Shown in pieces: positions 1 through 8,216 of a stretch of 64,000 nucleotides of DNA (position 1 is the stretch's first letter; each line of letters starts with the position of its first letter). Below the pieces are notes generated by a model, which was not told the DNA's origin, searched no databases, and saw only the letters and a list, made by a program, of their open reading frames with translations. Both the position numbers and the translations under genes were made by a program. Origin of the DNA: CAYWWM01 sp965198025 (GTDB lineage Bacteria; Acidobacteriota; Terriglobia; 2-12-FULL-54-10); NCBI GenBank assembly GCA_965198025.1, contig OZ240237.1:3410001-3474000 (forward strand), in the 5' to 3' direction.

Positions 1-105
1 GCTCAGGCCCGTAATCACTGTGAGCGTGTGCCGGGGAATCTCAACGGTAATGTTCTGGAGATTATGCTGGCGCGCGCCCCGCACCGTAATTTTCTCGATT
101 CCCAT
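1..105 (-). CDS. uvrA: UvrA excinuclease ATPase, N-terminal 35 residues (cut by window edge)
   Basis: The minus strand from position 105 reads MGIEKITVRGARQHNLQNI, then a short stretch ending VITGLS, where the window stops. This is the invariant start of UvrA, the DNA-damage-recognising ATPase of nucleotide excision repair: I..RGAR.HNL.NI, then the V.TGLSG that opens the Walker A loop. Only 35 of the family's roughly 940 residues are present. Identification is by motif and is firm despite the short length. The start ATG at 103-105 matches the family start. Confidence 0.9.
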   Translation of the reverse strand, partial: MGIEKITVRGARQHNLQNITVEIPRHTLTVITGLS

Positions 106-395
106 CCGTAAGATCAATCTTTGGGCTAGGGGATAGACATCCCCACGCTAGAATAGCGCGGCGGTTCCGAAGGGGTCAAACCACGGGGGAGACAGCGCTC
201 TCGGGATGCGAAGAACTGTGACCAAGTGAGGTAAGTGACCGATAGAGAACAGTGCCGTAGAAGCGGCCGGGGAACAGGTGTGAGCGGAGGGCGAAAGCCA
301 CGAACTGGAAGCCATCCTGCCATTCATCGAAGCAATGGGCTGATCCTCGCAAGGGACCCCGTTCGTGCCGCCAACCTTGTCCTGCGTTGAAAAAG

Positions 396-481
396 TGCCC
401 GGGGCCGGAATCGAACCGGCACGGACGTTCCCGTCCGAGGGATTTTAAGTCCCTTGCGTCTACCAGTTCCGCCACCCGGGC
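396..481 (-). tRNA. tRNA-Leu, anticodon UAA
   Basis: On the minus strand GCCCGGG at the 5' end pairs with CCCGGGC at the 3' end (acceptor stem), followed by discriminator A at 396. The anticodon arm is AGGGA-CTTAAAA-TCCCT, giving anticodon TAA, which reads UUA leucine codons. GGTTCGATTCC forms the T arm. The long variable arm (CGGACGGGAACGTCCG) is the class II shape expected for leucine. CCA is not encoded: after the discriminator the sequence runs into CTTTTT, which may also act as terminator. Confidence 0.96.
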
Positions 482-966
482 ATAGCCGACAGCAGCAATT
501 GTACCAGTGAGTTCGCCAATGTGCCGGTTTCTCGCAATGGATCGCGGTCTGCAAGAAGTGTGCACAGGCCCGGTTTCTTTGTAATCGACCTCTGTGAATT
601 GAATCGCCTGGAGGAGAAACCGGTGAGAAAAGATCTCGGATCAGCAAATGACCAGTCGGAGAGGCATCCATTCTAGCTGGCTGATTCGAAGATTCACAGC
701 CGAAAAAAAGTGCTCCAGCCCGGTCCCAGTAGGTGTACTATTGGCACACCCGGGAGATCTTCCGGCTGAATCAGTTTGCCCGATCTGCGGCACGCAACGA
801 GATTTCGTTCTTGTTGCAGCGCAATTGAGCGGTAAGTCCTGAGTTCTGAGCGAAGCCGTTACTCGTGAACCAAGACTGCGGGATATCAGGAGCAGTGCTC
901 CGGGCTGGTTCGGTTGAAAAGGTTGGACGGCAGTCTGCCCGGTGGCGCTTCTAGGGAGGTAAAGGC
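482..966. other. Intergenic region, no supported gene
   Basis: These 485 bases hold no convincing gene. An open frame at 648-842 includes a CPICG motif but has no supporting start signal. The end of the stretch carries a strong ribosome binding site (GGGAGGTAAAGGC) directly before the flavoprotein start at 967, so the promoter of that gene should lie here. Confidence 0.5.
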
Positions 967-3048
967 ATGGCCAAGAAAAAGGACAGGGATCCGAGAGAAG
1001 GAAAGCTGCAGGGCGAGAAAGCTGTCAGCAGGCGAGATTTTGTCAAAGCGGGAGCGGCTGTCGGCGCAGGCGCCGTGCTGTCGATGTCGGGAACGGGGTT
1101 AGCGCAAGTTTCCCCCTCGGAGGCCATTCAATGGGACTACGAGGCAGACGTTGTCGTCATCGGCGCCGGGTGTGCCGGACTGCCCGCCGCCATTCGGGCG
1201 CGTGACCTGGGAGCGTCCGTGATTGTCGTCGATCAGAACTTCGACTGCGGCGGCAAGATGCTGCACAGCGGTTCCTGGGTTTCACTGGGCGGCGGAGATC
1301 CCCTCCAGCTCCGAGACAGCAAGGGTGAAAGCGATCCGGAGCGATTCGTCACGGCCCCGCCGCACCATTCCCCGGCCGAATTGACCGAGGATACGGACTT
1401 CCTGTTCCGGGACCATACCGACTGGTCGGTCATGGACGCTGCGGCCCAGGCCCCATACCGCTACAATGAGCGCGACCTCCATCGGGGCTATGCCGACAAC
1501 TGCTACGCCACCCGGGAATTCCTGATGGCGAACTATGTGCGCATGGGACGCATCTCCGGTACGCATGGCAACGGCGGTATGTCGCGTGCCCGGCGGGCGA
1601 TTTGCTTCCTCATGGAAGGCGCCAAGACAGATATCAAATCGGGAACGGTCTCGAAAGAAGATGCCGGCGTCGCGGGTGTGCGATCGAGTCACTTTGCACC
1701 GCGGGTGATGAACGACGGAGCGGAATTTGCCAGCCCAGGCGCTCGCACGAACGGCGCGGCGCTGGCCAGGCCGTTGGAGTTCAGTGCTCGGGAAAAGGGT
1801 GTCCGGTTCCTGCTCAACCGCCGTATGGACGAGATCATTCGGGAGCACCAGTTCTCGGGCCGGGTTGTGGGCATCCGGACCAGCTATGCGCCGCGCTTTG
1901 ATCCAGAGACCGGCGCGCGTCTAGAGAGCCTCTGGCAGAACGGCAACGTCGACGAGCGCAAGGAGACGGTGTTCATCCGGGCGCGCAAGGCGGTGGTCAT
2001 CGGCGCCGGAGGTCACACGGCCAATCCGGAGTTCCGCAGCATGTTCTACCCAGGCATGAGGGAGCCCGCGTTCGTCTCGAGCGGCTGGGCCCTATTGGGA
2101 CCCCGCGGACAGGATGCCAGCGGCATTATCGCCGGCATGCGAGTCGGAGCCAATCTAGCGGGAATGCAACAGAATATTTCTTATGGCAGCACGTTCCACA
2201 TTCCGGGGAACCTGGCCACGCGGGACTCCTACACGGATATGTTGCCCGGCCATCCGACGTTCTCGTTGCGGAAGTCCACGGGCATTAACCTGCCCGACGC
2301 CTCCTTCCAGCACCTGATCGCTGTGAATCAGGTGGGCAAGAGATTCTTCAACGAAATGCTGCTTACAAGTAGGCGAGCAGGGGCCGCTTTCCCAGCCGGG
2401 CCCAACAAGGGCCAGCCCAAGTCGGGGCTCGACCACGTGCAGCTCGATTGGCGCAATGCCAGCGTCGAAAACATTCGTTCGACCTTCGCTGAGTCCGGCA
2501 GCATTCATGCCGCCCTCGCGATGAATGAGGGTTCGAAGGCACCGGACTACTTCTCCGGTCCAATGTGGGCGATCTTCGACCGGGCTGCAGTAGAGCGCGA
2601 CGGATGGAACATCGATCCCCCCTTCACCTCACCCACCAATGGCTACTTCTTCCGGGCCGACACGATCGAGGAGCTGGCCGCCAAAATCTACGACGGCCAC
2701 GAGTTCCAGAGAGTCCCACTGAGTTATCTGAAGGAAACGGTTGCCAAGTGGAACTCGTACGTGGACCAAGGCTCGGATCCGGAGTTCACGCGCGGGCAGG
2801 ATGCGCCCATGTACAAGATCAACACCCCACCGTTCTACGCGGCGACACTCTACCCGGTCTGGCACGATTCCTACGGCGGTCTCCGGATCAACGGGCGGGC
2901 ACAGGTCATTGACATGCAGGGCCAGCCCATTTCCGGCCTCTATGCCGGCGGCGAGTCAAGTGGCGGCGGCAACCAGCATGGTCTGGGGCGGGCCCTGGTA
3001 CATGGCTACATCGCGGGCACAAACGCCGCCAAGGAACCTGGCGCCTAA
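967..3048 (+). CDS. Tat-exported FAD-dependent oxidoreductase (FAD_binding_2 family)
   Basis: 693 residues. The N-terminus has a twin-arginine signal (SRRDFVKAG followed by a hydrophobic Ala/Gly run), so the folded flavoprotein should be exported to the periplasm. Residues about 58-85 give a Rossmann FAD site (VVVIGAGCAGLPAAIRARD, then an acidic residue after beta-2). The C-terminus has the fumarate-reductase/ketosteroid-dehydrogenase type closing motif LYAGGESSGGGNQHG. This family (fumarate reductase flavoprotein, flavocytochrome c, 3-ketosteroid dehydrogenase) oxidises or reduces C-C bonds; the substrate cannot be read from the sequence. A strong ribosome binding site, GGGAGG, precedes the ATG. 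The decayed Ig-like gene follows on the same strand. Confidence 0.88.
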   Translation: MAKKKDRDPREGKLQGEKAVSRRDFVKAGAAVGAGAVLSMSGTGLAQVSPSEAIQWDYEADVVVIGAGCAGLPAAIRARDLGASVIVVDQNFDCGGKMLHSGSWVSLGGGDPLQLRDSKGESDPERFVTAPPHHSPAELTEDTDFLFRDHTDWSVMDAAAQAPYRYNERDLHRGYADNCYATREFLMANYVRMGRISGTHGNGGMSRARRAICFLMEGAKTDIKSGTVSKEDAGVAGVRSSHFAPRVMNDGAEFASPGARTNGAALARPLEFSAREKGVRFLLNRRMDEIIREHQFSGRVVGIRTSYAPRFDPETGARLESLWQNGNVDERKETVFIRARKAVVIGAGGHTANPEFRSMFYPGMREPAFVSSGWALLGPRGQDASGIIAGMRVGANLAGMQQNISYGSTFHIPGNLATRDSYTDMLPGHPTFSLRKSTGINLPDASFQHLIAVNQVGKRFFNEMLLTSRRAGAAFPAGPNKGQPKSGLDHVQLDWRNASVENIRSTFAESGSIHAALAMNEGSKAPDYFSGPMWAIFDRAAVERDGWNIDPPFTSPTNGYFFRADTIEELAAKIYDGHEFQRVPLSYLKETVAKWNSYVDQGSDPEFTRGQDAPMYKINTPPFYAATLYPVWHDSYGGLRINGRAQVIDMQGQPISGLYAGGESSGGGNQHGLGRALVHGYIAGTNAAKEPGA

Positions 3049-3055
3049 GCAAACA

Positions 3056-3087
3056 CACTCCGGTGAGTTTCTTATTCCGCCGGAGTG
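3056..3087. terminator. Inverted repeat after the flavoprotein gene
   Basis: CACTCCGG at 3056-3063 pairs perfectly with CCGGAGTG at 3080-3087 around a 16-base loop, starting 8 bases after the flavoprotein stop codon. There is no T-run, so it may be a weak or factor-dependent terminator or an mRNA-protecting hairpin. Confidence 0.4.
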
Positions 3088-3351
3088 CGTGCCTCGGTCG
3101 GAGAGTGGTGGGGAAGCAATGCGGCGCCACGCGGGGCAGAGAGGCGCTGGGAAACAGCGTGTACGGTTGACATCTCACTCGAAGTTGTGGGTGCTGGAGT
3201 TGAGTTCACGCTGCCGGGCAGGGCGGCATGTTCCCGGCATGTGACCTTCGAGGGCACCTCTCTGTGAGTCAAGGACCGCAGCGGCGCCGACAGAGGCGCT
3301 ATTGCACTCACTGAGTTCGATGGTGAGACGAACGGAAGCGCTCCAGTTGTC
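3085..3351 (+). pseudogene. N-terminal Ig-like domain remnant interrupted by in-frame TGA
   Basis: The frame of the gene at 3352-3972 stays open upstream back to 3085 apart from one TGA at 3265-3267. The upstream translation aligns with the first domain of the downstream gene: VGAGVEFTLPGRAACSRH matches VVAGEQFRMKVGIKCSLD, and SL-stop-VKDRSG matches FGIYDHRG, with the stop standing where the intact copy has Gly. This shows an ancestral protein with two tandem Ig-like domains. The first copy also appears shorter after VVMQAS, suggesting a deletion too. It is therefore probably a decayed domain rather than a separate gene; readthrough of the TGA is less likely. Confidence 0.5.
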
Positions 3352-3972
3352 ATGCAAGCGTCGACGCCGATTTCAGTCACGGGCAACCCTCACACGAGGA
3401 ACATCGTTGCGTGGGATGTCCCGCCGACGGTTGTGGCGGGCGAACAATTCCGGATGAAGGTCGGCATCAAGTGTTCCCTGGACTGTGACCTGACGAACCG
3501 GGACTTTGGAATCTACGACCACCGGGGAACGCAAGTCGCCAGAGGGCGGTCCGCCGATCTTTGGCCCGGCACCACCAGCCTCTATGTTGCCGAAGTCGAA
3601 CTGGAAGCTCCGGTAGCGGCAGGCCTCTATACATGGAGCGTCAAGTCTCCCGGATCAGATGCCGGGGTCCCACATGCCGATGGCTCCGCTACTTTTGGCG
3701 TCCAGGTCGTCGGGCAGCCCGAGTACCTGGTGACCGTCGAGGCAGTCGACAAAGTCAGTCAGAAGCCCCTCGGAGGTGTCCGTGTGGTCATGCACCCGTA
3801 CAAAACTGTCGCCAATGAACAGGGCGTGGCGGAAGTCCGGGCCTCGAAAGGCACTTACACCCTCTTCGTCTCGCAGACCCGGTATATCACGTTCCGTCTA
3901 CCCATCGAGGTGACGGCGGACAGGACGGTCAGAACGGAACTGGAATTGGAGCCAGTGGTGGAACGCAACTGA
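3352..3972 (+). CDS. Ig-like plus carboxypeptidase-regulatory-like domain protein (N-truncated)
   Basis: 206 residues from the first ATG after the TGA at 3265. Residues about 20-125 form an Ig-like beta domain (AWDVPPTVVAGEQFRMKVG, a CSLDC pair, then LYTWSVKSPGSDAG). Residues about 128-200 look like a carboxypeptidase regulatory-like fold (VTVEAVDKVSQKPLGGVRVV, then NEQGVAEVRASKGTYTLFV). No signal peptide and no good ribosome binding site precede this ATG, which fits loss of the real N-terminus. The protein may have been exported together with the flavoprotein upstream. Function is not known. It may be a non-functional remnant. Confidence 0.6.
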   Translation: MQASTPISVTGNPHTRNIVAWDVPPTVVAGEQFRMKVGIKCSLDCDLTNRDFGIYDHRGTQVARGRSADLWPGTTSLYVAEVELEAPVAAGLYTWSVKSPGSDAGVPHADGSATFGVQVVGQPEYLVTVEAVDKVSQKPLGGVRVVMHPYKTVANEQGVAEVRASKGTYTLFVSQTRYITFRLPIEVTADRTVRTELELEPVVERN

Positions 3973-4061
3973 CCGTTCCAACCGTATCGGATGGAGACTC
4001 TTACCCTTCAAGAAAAAGCAAAATAAAGTGGTCGGTCTTGGCGCGGAAATCGGCGACTGAT

Positions 4062-4817
4062 TCATACCTCCGCGTATGGGCCATGCACCGCTGGCTTTCG
4101 TGCGATGACGTTGACTTCGGAAGTCAAGCGCGGGCACATCTTGCCCCAGATCGAGTTGAAGCGGTAATACCACCGCCAGTTTTCCAGGGGTAGATAGCGC
4201 CCGGCAGAAAGAAACCGAAATCCCCGAATGTCTTCGACCAGGAACTGTCTCAGGAGCTGTTTCAGGGAAGGCAACGTGAAGAATTGAACATGGCCGAAGC
4301 GGGCGGCCAGGACCTCCGGCCGTTTGCTCGGAAGCATCAAGGGAAGCAAATGGATACGCAGTAGCCGAGTCCACCAGAGGCAAATCGGAACGCCCACCAC
4401 CAGTAGACCGCCCGGACGAAGCAACCGATATGCTTCCGAAACCAGGCCTTGCGGTTGCGGCAAGTGCTCCAGGATATGGCTGCAGACGATCACGTCGAAC
4501 GATTGGTCCGGGAAGGGCAAGGGATGGGCCACATTCGCTTCGACCACGTTCTCGTATCCGCGTTCGACGGCGGTCGCCAAGCTGGAACGGCTCACTTCCG
4601 TGCCATAAAACTTCATTCCGGGAAAAGGCCCGTAGAGAATCAGCCGGCCCTGCCCGCAGGCGACATCGAGCAACCGCAGCTCCCGCTGGGTGGAGGCCAG
4701 CTCGCGTTTCAAGAACTCAGCGATGGATGCATAGCGGGCCAGAGTGAGCCGGTAGCGGCAGGAAGACAGTTCCGCTCCGAAGGCGAGGATGTTGTCTGGT
4801 CTGGTTGGGAGAATCAT
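4062..4817 (-). CDS. Class I SAM-dependent methyltransferase (Methyltransf_11 type)
   Basis: 251 residues from the ATG at 4815-4817; a longer TTG start at 4889 is possible but adds a low-quality extension. Motif I is LLDVACGQGRLILYG, the acidic end of beta-2 is in FYGTEV, the post-I region has PLPFPDQSFDVIVCSHILEH, and the late strand is LLRPGGLLVVGVP. This is the SAM-binding core of small-molecule methyltransferases. Residues after 170 are hydrophobic and basic and could bind a lipid or quinone-like substrate. It lies 20 to 90 bases after the DUF6152 gene on the same strand, so it may be the last gene of that operon. The substrate is unknown. Confidence 0.82.
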   Translation of the reverse strand: MILPTRPDNILAFGAELSSCRYRLTLARYASIAEFLKRELASTQRELRLLDVACGQGRLILYGPFPGMKFYGTEVSRSSLATAVERGYENVVEANVAHPLPFPDQSFDVIVCSHILEHLPQPQGLVSEAYRLLRPGGLLVVGVPICLWWTRLLRIHLLPLMLPSKRPEVLAARFGHVQFFTLPSLKQLLRQFLVEDIRGFRFLSAGRYLPLENWRWYYRFNSIWGKMCPRLTSEVNVIARKPAVHGPYAEV

Positions 4818-4909
4818 TCTGGCCGCCGTCCCGCTTCCGAATAGGCAGGCAACTCCCGGCGAGGATGACGGGCTTGGAGCAGCCGGCAAAATGGATCAAA
4901 AGGGAGGGC

Positions 4910-5320
4910 CTAGTCGGCCCCTTCGTTCAAAACTTGGCCGGTGGGGCCGACCAGCCTGCGGATATTCAGCACGTTCGTACCGTCTTTCCTTGGTGCACCG
5001 GTCACTGTAATCTCATCCCCCACGTCCAACGACTTCCCGTTCCATCCCCTCCGATACAATCTTTGCGGGGGAGCCGAGAGGGCAATCCAGTTCTCAGATT
5101 GGCCATCCCTGTTCTTCGTACGGAAGTGAATCTGTACGTGGGGACTGGTAAACACATACTCCGTTACGATTCCTTCGAGGGTGATGTGATTATCCCGATC
5201 ATATATGGACCCTGAGTGGTGCGCTTCGGCCGAGATAGCGATTGCCACCAACCCCAGCGCGGCGGCAAAACCACTCAGTAGCCAGTTGGGCCTGCAACCC
5301 CCAGTCAGATGGAGACTCAT
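4910..5320 (-). CDS. DUF6152 family periplasmic protein
   Basis: 136 residues beginning MSLHLTGG at the ATG 5318-5320. Residues about 14-32 form a hydrophobic signal segment ending AEAHH, typical for this family, where mature proteins start with AHHS. The body HITLEGIVTEYVFTSPHVQI and the end VTGAPRKDGTNVLNIRR are the small OB-like fold of DUF6152. In the families I know these proteins sit beside DUF6644 membrane proteins in Acidobacteriota and Proteobacteria; their biochemical role is not established. It is the fourth gene of the leftward operon that starts at 7028. Confidence 0.75.
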   Translation of the reverse strand: MSLHLTGGCRPNWLLSGFAAALGLVAIAISAEAHHSGSIYDRDNHITLEGIVTEYVFTSPHVQIHFRTKNRDGQSENWIALSAPPQRLYRRGWNGKSLDVGDEITVTGAPRKDGTNVLNIRRLVGPTGQVLNEGAD

Positions 5321-5391
5321 TCCCAATCCATCCACCTCTCGCGGAGCTGAGTTGCCCCCTATCATAACAAGAGGAAAAAGGCACCCAGCAC

Positions 5392-5895
5392 CTACGATCC
5401 AAACATCGGCGCCATGATATCTACGGTATACCCAATTAAACGTCCGGAAATCATGGCGAACAGCCATAGAACCAGAAGCGAGGCACCCAGAACCTTGGCC
5501 TTGCCCTCCAACGGTTTGTTGCCGACTTCGGGGTCCCGGAACACCCGTACCTGCAGCTTTCTCATGACCACAACGCCTGCAATAACGAACGTGATCTTTG
5601 TCAGGAACATCGGATTCGGGATGGTGGTTGTCGCGGCCGCCGCCGCCAGCCCGCCCCCGGAGATCAGATTGATCCCGAACCCGAACCAAATGATCGGGAA
5701 CAGCTTGTTCAGCGGGGCCAGCGGAATGCTCGGGGCGAATCCCACGGTGCGGGCCGCCACCACGGTGCTGAGGCCGACTACGATCGCCAGGCCGATCGTG
5801 TGGAGAACGGTAAAGGTTGGATAAGCCAGCAGCGACGGGTGCTCTCGGACGAACGTTCCAACCCCGGTTGACTCCAGCCACAACAAGACAGACAT
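5392..5895 (-). CDS. DUF6644-like inner-membrane protein
   Basis: 167 residues beginning MSVLLWLES. The start at 5895 is chosen because AGGAG lies 8 bases upstream; a start 7 codons earlier lacks this. Four hydrophobic segments are visible: FTVLHTIGLAIVVGLSTVVA, FPIIWFGFGINLISGGGLA, LTKITFVIAGVVVM and LGASLLVLWLFAMISGRLIG. The sequence matches the DUF6644 pattern (P.....LH..G......V....R). It resembles the second half of the 307-residue protein encoded at 6105-7028, so the operon contains two related membrane folds. Function unknown; a link to haem or metal handling in the membrane is possible but not shown. Confidence 0.75.
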   Translation of the reverse strand: MSVLLWLESTGVGTFVREHPSLLAYPTFTVLHTIGLAIVVGLSTVVAARTVGFAPSIPLAPLNKLFPIIWFGFGINLISGGGLAAAAATTTIPNPMFLTKITFVIAGVVVMRKLQVRVFRDPEVGNKPLEGKAKVLGASLLVLWLFAMISGRLIGYTVDIMAPMFGS

Positions 5896-5947
5896 AATGA
5901 TCGCTCCTATCCGCAAGGCTCTTCGCTCAGGCGGGGAAAAAGGAACC

Positions 5948-6061
5948 TTAGCCGCTGTGCTCGCGGCGCGAGACGGACCCGTCCAATAAGCAAGCCAAGG
6001 TTCCGACCACCACGACAGCCACTACTACCGCTATAGCCACTGGTATGACTAGAATTCCCAT
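5948..6061 (-). CDS. 37-residue single-pass membrane peptide in the DUF6644 operon
   Basis: The minus strand reads ATG at 6059-6061, then MGILVIPVAIAVVVAVVVV, GTLACLLDG and SVSRREHSG, then TAA at 5948-5950. GGAG sits 8 bases upstream of the ATG, a good ribosome binding site. The peptide is one transmembrane helix followed by a short positively charged tail, which predicts an N-out, C-in topology. It lies 43 bases after the 307-residue membrane gene and 52 bases before the DUF6644 gene on the same strand, so it is most likely co-transcribed. It could be a small accessory subunit of the neighbouring membrane proteins. No family is recognised. Confidence 0.65.
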   Translation of the reverse strand: MGILVIPVAIAVVVAVVVVGTLACLLDGSVSRREHSG

Positions 6062-6104
6062 GTTGGGCGCTCCAATGCTATGAACAGGAACTTCCTCCCG
6101 CCAC

Positions 6105-7028
6105 CTACTCCAGGTACGGGATCATGCGGCCGAAGTATAAGGCCCCCAACCAGAAGGCTGTGGTCAATACGGCGAACGCTTTATGCCGGACCTCCGTGGC
6201 GACTCCTTTGTCCAAGGACCAGGTGTCCTCGAACAGCGTGACGTACAGGACGCTGATACCGCCAATTACGACGAACAACATTTTCGCAAAAAATGTGGGG
6301 ATTACCACATATCGTGAGAAGTTCCCGTTGAACATCAGCAGGCCGCTGATCATCGTCACGCCGAATCCCAAGATTCCCAGCGGCAGGAGCCGGTGGATTG
6401 TTGAGAACGGAATCGCGTTCAGGATGCCCAGCAGCCGGAAATTGATCAGCAAGGTCACGCCCATCAAGACCGCCATGCCGGTGAAATGCAGCGTCTCGCC
6501 GGTTGGCCAGGCCCATGTCGTGTCGATCGCCCAGTTCTGCAACGCCAGCGCCAACCCTGCGTCTTCTTCGGCGGCTACTGCCGCACCCTCAGCCCGAATC
6601 TCGGGATGACTGATCTCCCCGCCTTGCGTTCCCGCATCCATCATCAACGCCAGCGTGATGACCGAGAGTCCCGCGACGGTCCACACGTTCCATGTCGCCA
6701 GCTCCTTGAAACGTCGATACTGCCATAGCGCCAGCCACGCGAACGTTCCCGTCAGGAAGAGAAACGCAGTCGCCACAATCGCCGCCGACCGATGTGCATC
6801 CACCATGGCTTGATTCAGATCGGCACGCTCCAGGATGGCCTCGTTCGCCGCTGCTCCGGTTATAAAGGTGGGAATGGCGAGTATCGCCAGGATCATGAAA
6901 ACCACAAAGCTGGCAACTTTCAGTTCCTCATCCTTCTTCCAAAGGGCATAGAACAGCAGGGCAAGCCCGAAAAACGATCCAATCGTGGGAAAATGATTGA
7001 GGATGATGTGAATATGGGCGTAATTCAT
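6105..7028 (-). CDS. Multi-pass membrane protein (DUF2231-like N-half, DUF6644-like C-half)
   Basis: 307 residues starting MNYAHIHIILNHFPTIGSFF, with His residues in the first helix as in DUF2231 proteins (H...NHFP). About eight hydrophobic helices follow: two near 10-60, two near 85-130, then from about 180 a second block with HFTGMAVLMGVTLLINFRLLG and FTIHR-type loops that resemble the DUF6644 gene two places downstream. The paired His in helices could bind b-type haem, but that is inference. It is the first gene of the operon 7028 to 4910. No catalytic motif is evident. Confidence 0.7.
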   Translation of the reverse strand: MNYAHIHIILNHFPTIGSFFGLALLFYALWKKDEELKVASFVVFMILAILAIPTFITGAAANEAILERADLNQAMVDAHRSAAIVATAFLFLTGTFAWLALWQYRRFKELATWNVWTVAGLSVITLALMMDAGTQGGEISHPEIRAEGAAVAAEEDAGLALALQNWAIDTTWAWPTGETLHFTGMAVLMGVTLLINFRLLGILNAIPFSTIHRLLPLGILGFGVTMISGLLMFNGNFSRYVVIPTFFAKMLFVVIGGISVLYVTLFEDTWSLDKGVATEVRHKAFAVLTTAFWLGALYFGRMIPYLE

Positions 7029-7542
7029 CCGCTCACTCCTTCCACAGGCACGGACCGTCCTCCCTTGGCCAGTCGATCCGCCGCCAGAAGCGGTCTAACC
7101 GCATAGACTTTGAGCTGCCCAGGGAAACGAGACGACATACGCGGCGAGCAAGTCTTTCGCGACTGAATGGCTTTCCTTGCCAAACTCTAAACCTCGCCCC
7201 GACCAAAGCCCCGGCAAGTTCGGCCTAAACAAGTCTTTAGTTGCCGCTGTTCCTTGCCACCTCTCCACCGGAGCCGCCGGCGTGCGAAAACTCCGTCCGG
7301 GCACTTGGTTCGCCCGCATGGGGCGCCAGATCACGCCGCAAGGCACGAACTAGCGGTTTGGGCAAGTGACTCATCAGTAATCTCTGTCTCCAACTCCCAG
7401 AAAAATAACGGGGGATTACCCTCCAGGCAGGGGCGATTCTACGCTTCGCTGCCAGGGAGTGTCAAGACCCAAAATCCAACGCTGTGGACGAGTTAAGGTA
7501 GAAATCCCGCAATGGCGGAATTCGCCGTGAATCCGAGGTTCT
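7029..7542. other. Intergenic region upstream of the DUF6644 operon
   Basis: These 514 bases between the leftward operon start at 7028 and the stop of the Dabb lipoprotein gene at 7543 hold no supported gene. AAGTCTTTCGCG at about 7150 and AAGTCTTTAGTTGCC at about 7230 are loosely repeated, each followed by TTCCTTGCCA, giving a weak direct repeat. The operon promoter must lie here, but I cannot name a clear -35/-10 pair. Confidence 0.4.
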
Positions 7543-7947
7543 CTACTCTCCAGGGATGTCCAGCGTTGTGGTGCCCAGCACGCGCACCCTTGCGTATACC
7601 TCCTCCCACGCCCGATGGACCGGGTGGTCGGCATAGCCCCGCAAGGCTTCTATGTTGTCGAACTCCATGGCCACGCCATATTCCCGCGGCCGTCTGCCGT
7701 TGGGGATTGGCTGCAGCAGCCTGCCAAACCAGGCTCGCCGCAGTCCGGGAATCTGCCCGACCATCTCTGCCGTCGCCGCGTGAAAATCTGCGAAATCCTG
7801 TTCGGTTGCCTCTTCGAGCGGCGTAAAGGCAAACACATGCATGAGCGTCGTTTCTGTTCCTGCCTGCTGGCCCACCATGCATCCTGCTGCAAACAGCAGC
7901 ATTCCCAGCGCGACCTGAACCAGCCTGCCCGCCAAAGCACTCCTCAT
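7543..7947 (-). CDS. Dabb (stress-responsive A/B barrel) domain lipoprotein
   Basis: 134 residues. The start MRSALAGRL at 7947 follows AAGGGGG. A lipoprotein signal ends at LLFAAGC (lipidation Cys about residue 23), so the protein should be membrane anchored on the periplasmic side. The mature part TTLMHVFAFTPLEEATEQDF, then LRRAWFGRL and a closing EYGVAMEFDNIEALRGYADH match the ferredoxin-like Dabb fold, with the characteristic His-Val-x-x-Phe at the start and the Y..HP.H near the end. Dabb proteins are dimeric barrels with varied or unknown functions. It appears to be a single-gene unit. Confidence 0.8.
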   Translation of the reverse strand: MRSALAGRLVQVALGMLLFAAGCMVGQQAGTETTLMHVFAFTPLEEATEQDFADFHAATAEMVGQIPGLRRAWFGRLLQPIPNGRRPREYGVAMEFDNIEALRGYADHPVHRAWEEVYARVRVLGTTTLDIPGE

Positions 7948-8216
7948 GAGTACCCCCTTTTGTCGTGTATGAAGCCAGGATTGTAACAAAAGTTCGCATC
8001 GGTAAAACCGCTTTCCGGTCGAGCACTCCTTCCACGCCGGTAACTCCTTTCAGTGAAAATCAGTTGCAATTCCGTTCAAATGATATTATATGAACAAAGC
8101 TTGTCCCTGGTGTCTTCCTCAGAGACCATGGAGGGATAGTCGCGGTCCACTGGGCGGGATGCCGTAGGGTTGTCCCAAGGAATGGACCCGAGGAGTGGGA
8201 AGAAATAGATAGCTGG

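Noticed and set aside
648..842. Small open frame with CPICG motif, rubredoxin/rubrerythrin tail-like
   Set aside because: Only one Cys pair, no ribosome binding site, no conserved context, and the rest of the translation has no protein character.
3265..3267. Possible selenocysteine codon TGA in the Ig-like gene
   Set aside because: The aligned position in the intact domain is Gly, not Cys, and no clear SECIS stem-loop follows. Nonsense mutation is simpler.
4910..5881. 323-codon frame covering DUF6152 and the DUF6644 gene
   Set aside because: Only the last 136 codons have protein character; the upstream part is antiframe sequence of the DUF6644 gene.
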